25,632 nt of DNA from DATEFF01 sp964586395 (GTDB lineage Bacteria > Patescibacteriota > Saccharimonadia > Saccharimonadales > EFPC-124): positions 1 through 25,632 of the forward strand of contig CAZPGP010000015.1 of NCBI GenBank assembly GCA_964586395.1. Direction: 5' to 3'. The position numbers and the translations under genes were made by a program. The notes under the pieces are model-generated. The model saw only the letters and a program-made list of their open reading frames with translations, did no database searches and was not told the DNA's origin. The number at the start of each line of letters is the position of its first letter. Positions within the stretch are counted from its first letter, which is position 1. Below, in pieces: positions 19,659 to 25,632 of this stretch.

Positions 19659-21131
19659 ATGAACGCGCCAAGTTCCTACCAGCTTATTAGTAGACCCAGT
19701 GACTACTGGACTTCTGTGGGCGAAAAAAAGGCACTTCTTCTCTTTCATGCGGCTGCAAAACGGGTTCCAGCATACAAGAAATTCTTGGCCGAACATCACA
19801 TTCGGCCCAACGCTATCAAGACCGCAGCGGACTTAAAGAAAGTTCCGTTCGTCGATAAAGAAAACTACCTGCGCAAGTACCCCCTCCATGAGCTCGCATG
19901 GGATGGGGAGATCGGGCAGGCGAGCATGGTCAGTAGGAGTTCGGGTTCGTCTGGTCAGCCATTTTACTGGTTGAGCAACGAGCAGCAACGTGACGAGGTT
20001 GGACAGTTCTATGACCTCGTTTTTAGTCTCATGTTTAATATGAAACGCAAGAACACGCTCGTGATTATTGCGTATGGCATGGGCAGCTGGGTTGCAGGTA
20101 CGACAACATTGCTGAGTTCCATCGAATACATGAACAAGAACCGCTGCACATTTGTGACCCCAGGCTACAACAAGGCCGAGGTTATCGAAATCTGCAAGAA
20201 CTTGGGCTACGAGTACGACCAGGTTGTGATTTGCGCCTACCCGCCGCTTGTAAAAGAAATTATCGATCTCGGCCGCGAGCAAGGTCTGGACTGGCCGAAG
20301 CTCAGCCCGAAGTTTATCTTTGGCGCGGAAGCCTTCAGCGAAGAACTCCGCGACTACATGCTCGATGCGGTCGGCAGCAAGAACCCCCTGATGGACACCA
20401 TGAACACCATTGGTTCGGCCGACGCCATGGTTATCGGTCACGAAACGCCGCTGTCAATCGCGCTGCGCCGTGTCATCCACGCCAACGAAGCTGCACACAA
20501 CGACATCCTGGGCCCAGCCCGCATGCCAACCCTCGCCCAGTATTATCCGTGGCAGAAACACCTGGAAATTCAGGACAATGAATTGCTGATCACGAGCGAC
20601 GGTGCTATTCCGTTGATCCGCTACAATATCCACGACAACGCCAAGATATACAGCTACAAAGAAATGCGGACCGCACTCAAGCCACACGGTTTTGCAAAAC
20701 TGTCGCAGGCCCTTCCCGAGGAGTTGCAGCACAGCTACGACTGGAAGTTGCCATTCGTGCTGCTGTATGGCAAGAGCACTAACGCCGTAAAGCTTTACGG
20801 CGCCATCGTCTATCCAGAAAATATCAAGGCTGCGCTGGAGCAGCCGACCATCGCCGGGCAATTTACCGGTAAGTTCCGCATGCAGATTTTCCACGACGCG
20901 CACCACAACCAACGCCTACGCCTGTACATCGAGCTGGCCCCTGGTACGACGGCTGCGCAAGTGGCTGTTCGGGCGTTGCAAAGCACGCTTGTACAGACGA
21001 TTTGCGCGCTGAACACCGAGTACCGCGCGGTGTATAGTGATTTACATACTAAGGTTGTGCCGATGATCCGACTTGTACCGTATGGCCAGTTCGACCTCGC
21101 GGCAGACCAGAATAAGCATAAATATGTCTAA
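19659..21131 (+). CDS. PaaK-like adenylate-forming enzyme
   Basis: A 490-residue protein of the acyl-CoA ligase/adenylate-forming superfamily, nearest by pattern to phenylacetate-CoA ligases. The phosphate-binding loop is RSSGSSGQP (93-101). Further landmarks are FIFGAEAFSEELRDYML, MNTIGSADAM in the position of the usual YGxTE, and IPLIRYNIHD near residue 320. It is longer than typical PaaK (about 430-440). It should activate a carboxylate as acyl-AMP; whether CoA is the acceptor is unclear. No strong ribosome site; ATG 19659 is the first in frame. Its last eight bases overlap the start of the E1-like gene, so the two proteins are very likely made together. Confidence 0.75.
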   Translation: MNAPSSYQLISRPSDYWTSVGEKKALLLFHAAAKRVPAYKKFLAEHHIRPNAIKTAADLKKVPFVDKENYLRKYPLHELAWDGEIGQASMVSRSSGSSGQPFYWLSNEQQRDEVGQFYDLVFSLMFNMKRKNTLVIIAYGMGSWVAGTTTLLSSIEYMNKNRCTFVTPGYNKAEVIEICKNLGYEYDQVVICAYPPLVKEIIDLGREQGLDWPKLSPKFIFGAEAFSEELRDYMLDAVGSKNPLMDTMNTIGSADAMVIGHETPLSIALRRVIHANEAAHNDILGPARMPTLAQYYPWQKHLEIQDNELLITSDGAIPLIRYNIHDNAKIYSYKEMRTALKPHGFAKLSQALPEELQHSYDWKLPFVLLYGKSTNAVKLYGAIVYPENIKAALEQPTIAGQFTGKFRMQIFHDAHHNQRLRLYIELAPGTTAAQVAVRALQSTLVQTICALNTEYRAVYSDLHTKVVPMIRLVPYGQFDLAADQNKHKYV

Positions 21132-22317
21132 AACTTTTGACTCACTCAAACCAACCCAAACCTGGACGCAGCCACAGACATTTGTGGTGCGAACCGAGGA
21201 AGATTTAAAGCCAGTGCAAGAGCTCATTGACGCCGATAAAATCGCGCGTTTTTTTGACACGATGGACTTGGCTGCCGATGAACTCTACGATATTGACTAC
21301 CCACACGAGAAGGATTTGCCGAAGGGCGAGAAGAGTGCCTACACAGATTTCACCGCCAAGCACGCCTGGCCTTGGGGGACATTCGTGTACTTTCCGTGGG
21401 ATCGAACACTCGTGCGATTCCCAGATCAGGCCGAGTTGCGGGCGCTACGGACCTCTCGTAACCGCAATCTGATTACCGCCGAGGAACAACAGAAACTGTA
21501 CGGCACTACGATCATGGTCGCCGGCTTGAGCGTTGGGAGCAACATCGTGGAAGCGATGGTGAGCATGGGCATCGGCGGAAAGTTCGTCGTGGCCGACATG
21601 GATATCATCGAGCCCAGCAACCTCAACCGCATCCGCGCGCCGTACCACGATGTTGGCGCGCACAAGGCCGATGCGATTGCGATGCGCATGGGGCAAATCG
21701 ATCCGTTCGTGCAGTTCGAACTGTATCGAAATGGCGTGGACGAGAAGAATCTCATCGAGATGCTCGACAAGCACAAACCTGACGTCATCGTCGACGAGAT
21801 GGACCAGGTCCAGCTGAAGATCAAGCTCCGCCGCGAGGCGCAAAAGCGGGGGATTGCCGTACTCAGCGCCGCCGATGACGGTGACAGCGCGCTGCTGGAT
21901 ATTGAGCGTTATGACCTGCAACCTGATTACACCCCGTACCACGGGTTGATTCCGGCAGATGTTTTGAGCTACCTCGAGACTGCGACGGGCATTCCGCGCC
22001 AAGCCTTGGGCGTGTTGATTGGTAAATACTTTGTCGGGTCCAGGAATATCCCGCTACGTATGTTTAAGTCGCTCGCTGAGGTGAGTAAGACCTTGCCGAG
22101 CTGGCCACAACTCGGAGGCGCCGCGACGCAATCCGGTATTGCTATCGCCTATGCGGCACGTCGAATTATTCTCGGTCAGAAGCTTAACGCCGGCCGCTAC
22201 GTTATTGGTCCCGACCAGGTGCTCGACGCCGACCTCGACGACCCAGACCACAAGGCCGAGCTGGAAGCATTCCAGTCTCAGCTCGATAGCTTCGAACTTC
22301 CGAAGCCAAAGTTGTAG
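21124..22317 (+). CDS. E1/ThiF-like adenylyltransferase without cysteine
   Basis: A 397-residue protein. A 125-residue N-terminal region of unknown type is followed by a ThiF/E1 adenylation domain: GLSVGSN (134-140, nucleotide loop), VVADMDIIEPSNLNRI (156-170), HKADAIAMRM with Lys181 and VDEMD (223-227). These are the ATP-handling residues of E1 and MccB. There is no cysteine anywhere, so neither the catalytic Cys nor the CxxC zinc site of ubiquitin-type E1s exists; chemistry should stop at adenylation. The run SRNRNLITAEEQ before the loop recalls the actinobacterial Rv1355c-type ThiF proteins. ATG 21124 (MSKTFDSLK) is chosen over an upstream in-frame start, because it overlaps the PaaK-like stop. 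Confidence 0.82.
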   Translation: MSKTFDSLKPTQTWTQPQTFVVRTEEDLKPVQELIDADKIARFFDTMDLAADELYDIDYPHEKDLPKGEKSAYTDFTAKHAWPWGTFVYFPWDRTLVRFPDQAELRALRTSRNRNLITAEEQQKLYGTTIMVAGLSVGSNIVEAMVSMGIGGKFVVADMDIIEPSNLNRIRAPYHDVGAHKADAIAMRMGQIDPFVQFELYRNGVDEKNLIEMLDKHKPDVIVDEMDQVQLKIKLRREAQKRGIAVLSAADDGDSALLDIERYDLQPDYTPYHGLIPADVLSYLETATGIPRQALGVLIGKYFVGSRNIPLRMFKSLAEVSKTLPSWPQLGGAATQSGIAIAYAARRIILGQKLNAGRYVIGPDQVLDADLDDPDHKAELEAFQSQLDSFELPKPKL

Positions 22318-22323
22318 CCAAGC

Positions 22324-22332
22324 TGCTATAAT
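22324..22332 (+). promoter_or_regulatory. Extended -10 promoter of the histidine kinase gene
   Basis: TGC TATAAT (-10 box 22327-22332), 14 bases before ATG 22347; leader of about 7 bases without a ribosome site. It lies in the 29-base gap after the E1-like gene. Confidence 0.55.
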
Positions 22333-22346
22333 ACAAACAACCTATT

Positions 22347-24533
22347 ATGCTTTTGGTTACTCTCGCCGCGCTCGCATTTGCTACCCAGCTGCTCCTGACA
22401 CTGGTTGTGCTGTTGCGGGATACGCGCGGGCTCGGCAACAAAGCATTTACTTTCCTCTCCACCTCGCTGGCATTCTGGGCCGCCCTGACATTTATATTCG
22501 ACGCATTTCCCGATATGTTCCAGAACATCTATGTGGTGCGAGCCACGATGTTCTTTGTGGTTTTGCAGAACTGTTTCTTTGCGCTGTTCACCTATTCGCA
22601 ACTCGGCAAGCCGATTACACGCAACAAGAAATTCTACGCCTACGTCACGCTGAGCGTCGTAGCTGCAAGTTTGATGCTTCTGACGCCACTGATGTTCTCG
22701 GAGTTGGCTACTAACCCAAGCGGTGACTATTATCCGGTGGCCGCGCCAGGTATGGGACTCTTTGTCATTCACGCAGCGATCTCTATCACGTACGGATTCC
22801 GTTATCTGATACGAAGTTTGCGGCGAGCTAGTGGGGCAAAGCGCCAGCAGTTGATCTTTATACTGATCGGCTCAGTCGTATTGTGGGGTATTGTACCCAT
22901 CACGAACTTTGCGCTTAGTATCTCGCTGCAGTCGACATTTTACGCTAAGTTTACGCCTTTATTCACGCTCGCGTTCTCAAGTCTGATAGTATATGCCATT
23001 GTGAAGCATCGTTTGTTCAACGTGCGAATGGCAATCGCACGCACCATTACGTATGTGCTCTTACTACTGACGCTGGTCAGTATGTATGCTTTGGCTATCT
23101 TCGCGATCGGACGGCTATTCTTTGACGCCAACACGATCAGTGTTGGGCAGAACGTCGCGTACATCGCGTCGGCAATCTTCCTGGCATTTACGTTCGATCC
23201 GTTGCGCCGATTCTTTAGCCGTCTGACGAATCGTTATTTCTTTCAGGATATCTACAACACTGACCTTATACTCGACAACCTCAGCAACGTCTTGGTGCAC
23301 ACGACATCTGTGCATGATTTGGGACAGCGATCACTGAAAACGATCAACGTGGCGCTTCGTGCTGAGGCGGCATGTATCGTGGCGCTAGATCGACAGACTG
23401 GTAAGGTCGCGAAAGTCGTGAGTATCGGTCGTCGCCGGATGCATATCGACGACGTACTTGCAGACGTTCGGACCAGCAAGCAAGGATTATTTGTGCTGGA
23501 TGAAATGCCCGAGGACCGTCACGTCCTGAAGCGTCACATGGAGGAATCGGACATTGCGGTTGTGACTAGGCTGGAAACCAGCAAGGAGCAGATCGGCTAC
23601 GTTATCTTTAGCTATAAGGCAGACGGTAGCCACTATACCGACCAAGATCTCGACCTTATCCAGATTGCCGGTGATGAGCTGGCGGTGGCTATTCAGAACG
23701 CGTTGCGATTCGAGGAGATTTCACACTTCAACGAAACGCTGCAAGGCCAGGTTCGCGAAGCAACGGGTGAGCTGCGCGAGAGCAACAAGAAGCTTAAGTC
23801 GCTGGACGAAGCCAAGGATGAATTCATTAGCATGGCATCTCACCAATTGCGTACACCGCTGACGAGTGTGAAGGGGTATGTCTCGATGGTACTCGAGGGT
23901 GACGCTGGCCCGCTGAATCCAACGCAGCATCAATTGCTCGAGCAGGCTTTCGCCAGTTCGCAGCGCATGGTGTATTTGATTAGCGACTTCCTGAACGTAT
24001 CTCGGCTACAGACTGGCAAGTTCACTATCGAGCGCACGCCGGTCATTTTGAGTAACGTCGTCCAGCAAGAAGTGAACCAGCTGAAGTCGACGGCTGAGTC
24101 TCGTAACCTGACACTCGAATGCAGCGTACCGAGTAGCTTTCCGGCACTGCAGATGGACGAGAGTAAGCTGCGTCAGGCTATCATGAACTTTATCGACAAC
24201 GCGATTTTTTACTCGCGCCCGGGCGGCACCATCAAGATTGACCTGGTCAAAACTGCCAAAGACCTGGCGCTAACTGTTCAAGACCAGGGCATTGGCGTGC
24301 CGGTCAGTGAGCGTCACAAGCTGTTCAATAAGTTCTACCGTGCGACGAATGCACGAACTGCCCGCCCAGATGGTACGGGTATTGGGTTGTTTATGGCCAA
24401 GAAAGTTGTCGTCGCACACGGCGGATCGATCATCTTCAACAGCGTTGAAGGTAAGGGGAGTACGTTTGGATTCCGCCTGCCGCTGAAACAGCCAGCCGAA
24501 CTAGAAGACCATAGTAAAGAGCTCAAACAATAG
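22347..24533 (+). CDS. Membrane sensor histidine kinase with GAF-like domain
   Basis: A 728-residue protein: about eight transmembrane segments in residues 1-290, a GAF-like domain (about 300-455), a coiled coil (about 460-495, with GELRESNKKLKSLDEAKDEF), a HisKA domain with phospho-acceptor His499 in MASHQLRTPL, and an ATPase domain with N box NFIDNAIFYSR (about 612), DQGIGVP (646) and GTGIGLFMAKK (about 676). It should autophosphorylate in response to a membrane or cytoplasmic signal. No receiver is fused; the stand-alone receiver at 18063-18431 is the candidate partner. The membrane part resembles 7TM histidine-kinase sensor modules. Its 3' end overlaps a convergent small gene by 33 bases. 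Confidence 0.95.
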   Translation: MLLVTLAALAFATQLLLTLVVLLRDTRGLGNKAFTFLSTSLAFWAALTFIFDAFPDMFQNIYVVRATMFFVVLQNCFFALFTYSQLGKPITRNKKFYAYVTLSVVAASLMLLTPLMFSELATNPSGDYYPVAAPGMGLFVIHAAISITYGFRYLIRSLRRASGAKRQQLIFILIGSVVLWGIVPITNFALSISLQSTFYAKFTPLFTLAFSSLIVYAIVKHRLFNVRMAIARTITYVLLLLTLVSMYALAIFAIGRLFFDANTISVGQNVAYIASAIFLAFTFDPLRRFFSRLTNRYFFQDIYNTDLILDNLSNVLVHTTSVHDLGQRSLKTINVALRAEAACIVALDRQTGKVAKVVSIGRRRMHIDDVLADVRTSKQGLFVLDEMPEDRHVLKRHMEESDIAVVTRLETSKEQIGYVIFSYKADGSHYTDQDLDLIQIAGDELAVAIQNALRFEEISHFNETLQGQVREATGELRESNKKLKSLDEAKDEFISMASHQLRTPLTSVKGYVSMVLEGDAGPLNPTQHQLLEQAFASSQRMVYLISDFLNVSRLQTGKFTIERTPVILSNVVQQEVNQLKSTAESRNLTLECSVPSSFPALQMDESKLRQAIMNFIDNAIFYSRPGGTIKIDLVKTAKDLALTVQDQGIGVPVSERHKLFNKFYRATNARTARPDGTGIGLFMAKKVVVAHGGSIIFNSVEGKGSTFGFRLPLKQPAELEDHSKELKQ

Positions 24534-24713
24534 CCAGCCGCCGATAATCACGCCACCGCCAATACCGGTTCCCCATTTGATGGCGCGTTTGTGGCCGTCC
24601 CACCATTCACGGGCAGGGCTTTTGACCTCGGCAGTGTAGCGTCGAACGACAGGGCCGCGCGCTGCGTCTTCACCGGTGTATTGCTTGTTGCGTTTCTTCT
24701 TCTGTTTGCTCAT
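24501..24713 (-). CDS. Small basic tail-anchored membrane protein
   Basis: A 70-residue protein: a Lys/Arg-rich soluble part (MSKQKKKRNKQYTGEDAA, VVRRYTAEVKS) and one C-terminal membrane segment with Gly-rich start (IKWGTGIGGGVIIGGWLLFELF). I do not recognise a family. A longer in-frame start at 24764 is possible, but it would run over the -10 box; ATG 24713 lies seven bases after it. Its last 33 bases overlap the histidine kinase gene on the other strand. Confidence 0.6.
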   Translation of the reverse strand: MSKQKKKRNKQYTGEDAARGPVVRRYTAEVKSPAREWWDGHKRAIKWGTGIGGGVIIGGWLLFELFTMVF

Positions 24714-24720
24714 TGCCTCT

Positions 24721-24729
24721 AGTATATCA
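24721..24729 (-). promoter_or_regulatory. Extended -10 promoter of the 70-residue gene
   Basis: On the minus strand TGA is followed by TATACT (24726-24721), then AGAGGCA and ATG 24713. Predicted start at or next to the ATG. Confidence 0.5.
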
Positions 24730-24748
24730 TTGTTTTCCACAGGTGTTG

Positions 24749-24777
24749 TTGACCTTCGAGGCAACTAATGGTTATAT
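24749..24777 (+). promoter_or_regulatory. Promoter of the structured RNA / zinc-motif gene
   Basis: TTGACC (24749-24754), a 17-base spacer ending in TGG, and TTATAT (24772-24777): five of six -35 bases plus an extended -10. Predicted start about 24784, which is the first base of the RNA structure below. Confidence 0.65.
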
Positions 24778-24783
24778 ACCGCC

Positions 24784-24881
24784 GCGAGACAGGAATACCC
24801 CTGTAGGGCGCACCATTTAACTGTGTTTTAGCCGGCCCAAAGCCGTTCATTGGGCTTGTTAAAAGCGCCCTAAATTCTCGC
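24784..24881 (+). ncRNA. Candidate structured RNA (three-way junction), leader or small RNA
   Basis: Nested perfect pairings: GCGAGA/TCTCGC (24784-24789 with 24876-24881); a hairpin CAGG/CCTG (24790-24793 with 24800-24803); TAGGGCGC/GCGCCCTA (24804-24811 with 24865-24872); TTTAAC/GTTAAA (24816-24821 with 24858-24863); GCCCAA/TTGGGC (24835-24840 with 24850-24855). The first three meet at a three-way junction with no unpaired base on the 5' side. The 13 unpaired bases at 24822-24834 could form a binding site. It matches no RNA class I know. The zinc-motif gene starts 33 bases later, so it may be a regulatory leader or an independent RNA. Confidence 0.6.
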
Positions 24882-24913
24882 TAGAACTACTCGACTCAGG
24901 GTGGTGATGCCGG

Positions 24914-25483
24914 GTGGCCGGCAAGAAGAAAAAGTTCAGTTACTACAACGACTATTCGACTGTGAATTTCGGTGGGAGTAGCGGCCGGAGCAAGCGTCCG
25001 AAGCCCAAAAAGGAAAGCAGTGGGCGACCCCAGGGCGGAAGCCCTAGTGGCCCTCCCTGCGAGGACTGTGACGGGGCGATCAGGTGCCCGCACTGCAAAG
25101 ACGGTTTCTACCCTCGCCGTGACGGTAGTAGCGCTGTGTGTGGAAAGTGTCGCGGTAGGCTTACGTGCCATGCTTGTCGCGGCCGTGGTGTCGATGGCAA
25201 GAAGTGCGGGACGCCGACTTATGAAGAGACCTTGGAGCGGATTTCGCCGAAAGGGCAGCAAAGTTGGACGAAGTATACGGCAAGTATCGATCACGACACA
25301 CAGCAGCCGCAGACCAACTTCTTCATGGGTTATGTAGGTGAGAAGAATCAGAGGCGGAAGGTCCATGTGGTTGTCGATGTAGCTGGCGACATCGTGTATG
25401 TTCGGGATCTCGACGGTACAGTCCTCTATGACCGTAAGCGAGGAACCGGACACCTGCCGCCCAACTTCGACTGGAGCCGATAG
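24914..25483 (+). CDS. DnaJ-type zinc-motif protein without J domain
   Basis: A 189-residue protein. A basic, Gly/Ser-rich N-terminus (about 1-48) is followed by four C-x-x-C motifs, CEDCDG (49), CPHCKDG (58), CGKCRG (76) and CHACRGRG (85), spaced like the zinc-binding centre of DnaJ (CxxCxGxG). There is no J domain or HPD motif. Residues 100-189 form an unrecognised domain with beta-like stretches (RRKVHVVVDVAGDIVYVRD). A role in binding unfolded protein or RNA is inference. GTG 24914 is the first possible start, since a stop lies three codons before it; the ribosome site is weak (GGTGG). Confidence 0.65.
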   Translation: MAGKKKKFSYYNDYSTVNFGGSSGRSKRPKPKKESSGRPQGGSPSGPPCEDCDGAIRCPHCKDGFYPRRDGSSAVCGKCRGRLTCHACRGRGVDGKKCGTPTYEETLERISPKGQQSWTKYTASIDHDTQQPQTNFFMGYVGEKNQRRKVHVVVDVAGDIVYVRDLDGTVLYDRKRGTGHLPPNFDWSR

Positions 25484-25494
25484 GCGCCCGTCCT

Positions 25495-25517
25495 GAGCCA
25501 AGACGTAAAACTGGCTC
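25495..25517 (+). terminator. Hairpin after the zinc-motif gene
   Basis: GAGCCA (25495-25500) and TGGCTC (25512-25517) form a 6-bp stem with an 11-base loop, 12 bases after the stop. No T-run follows. Confidence 0.45.
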
Positions 25518-25528
25518 AACCCAACTAA

Positions 25529-25537
25529 TGATAATAT
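25529..25537 (+). promoter_or_regulatory. Extended -10 promoter of the last gene
   Basis: TGA TAATAT (-10 box 25532-25537), nine bases before ATG 25547; AGGGG lies between them. Confidence 0.5.
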
Positions 25538-25546
25538 AGGGGCATT

Positions 25547-25632
25547 ATGAAAAAATCAGATGAACTCTGGCAAATAATCGTTAAGGCGCGCGGCCAGGCT
25601 CCGCGAGCTGTCGTCGTCGAGTACGCTAAGGC
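25547..25632 (+). CDS. N-terminal part of an unidentified protein (cut by the window edge)
   Basis: Opens with MKKSDELWQIIVKARGQA and stays open to the right edge (28 codons). The start is amphipathic and basic with no family I can name. ATG 25547 follows an extended -10 box by nine bases. Function unknown. Confidence 0.55.
   Translation, partial: MKKSDELWQIIVKARGQAPRAVVVEYAK

Noticed and set aside
19833..20441. 202-codon antisense frame within the PaaK-like gene
   Set aside because: Shadow of a conserved coding frame; no initiation signals.
24784..25517. Pairing of the zinc-gene leader with its 3' flank
   Set aside because: Two six-base matches exist but in non-nested order, and the leader arm already pairs locally over eight bases.
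1..25632. CRISPR array, insertion sequence or integrase
   Set aside because: No regularly spaced direct repeats, transposase or recombinase motifs were seen.
1..25632. Recoded TGA (Gracilibacteria/Absconditabacteria or Mycoplasma code)
   Set aside because: Several intact genes end at TGA (aldo/keto reductase, aminotransferase, 135-residue gene) at the expected family length.

Overview
The window reads as a compact bacterial chromosome segment of mid to moderately high GC, with 25 protein-coding genes (23 complete, one cut at each end) and one tRNA. Genes are tightly packed, many overlap at starts or stops, and TGA is an ordinary stop codon (deaminase/AKR region and others), which excludes the TGA-recoded lineages. 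Fermentative metabolism by phosphoketolase plus acetate kinase, short or half-sized transporters, many small divergent enzymes and near-absent leaders suggest a Patescibacteria (CPR) genome, perhaps Saccharibacteria-like. This placement is inference; no marker gene in the window proves it.

Layout. 1-5.8 kb: housekeeping and repair-type genes in mixed orientation: 2H phosphoesterase, divergent peptide deformylase, half-length MFS carrier, YdjM/DUF457 membrane protein, an unknown gene, tRNA-Lys(CTT), Nudix hydrolase, DedA protein, CMP/guanine-type deaminase and a PQ-loop-like membrane protein. 5.8-10.3 kb: a minus-strand operon xfp-ackA-S11 carboxypeptidase, transcribed away from an L,D-transpeptidase (10.4-11.8 kb). 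11.9-14.7 kb: a small membrane-anchored protein, a membrane-anchored putative alpha/alpha-barrel glycoside hydrolase and an aldo/keto reductase. 14.7-16.3 kb: three tandem SnoaL/NTF2-like paralogues, each with its own promoter. 16.4-18.1 kb: folD and a TauE/SafE permease. 18.1-24.5 kb: a receiver protein and an aminotransferase (minus), then divergently a PaaK-like adenylate-forming enzyme, a cysteine-free E1/ThiF-like protein and a large membrane histidine kinase. 24.5-25.6 kb: a small membrane protein, a candidate structured RNA, a DnaJ-type zinc-motif protein and the start of another gene.

How they fit together. Phosphoketolase yields acetyl-phosphate and acetate kinase makes ATP from it. 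The carboxypeptidase and L,D-transpeptidase edit peptidoglycan on either side of the same divergent promoter region. Kinase and receiver flank the aminotransferase/PaaK/E1 block and may form one signalling pair with it.

The most unusual signals are: (1) in each of the three SnoaL units the sequence at the predicted transcript start is perfectly complementary (11-12 bp) to a sequence just after the same gene's stop codon, and the pairs differ between units by compensatory changes at four positions; (2) a promoter at 24749-24777 whose predicted start coincides with the first base of a nested three-way-junction RNA; (3) the overlapping PaaK-like/Cys-less E1 gene pair; (4) extended -10 boxes lying only 6-14 bases before start codons, implying leaderless or near-leaderless mRNAs.
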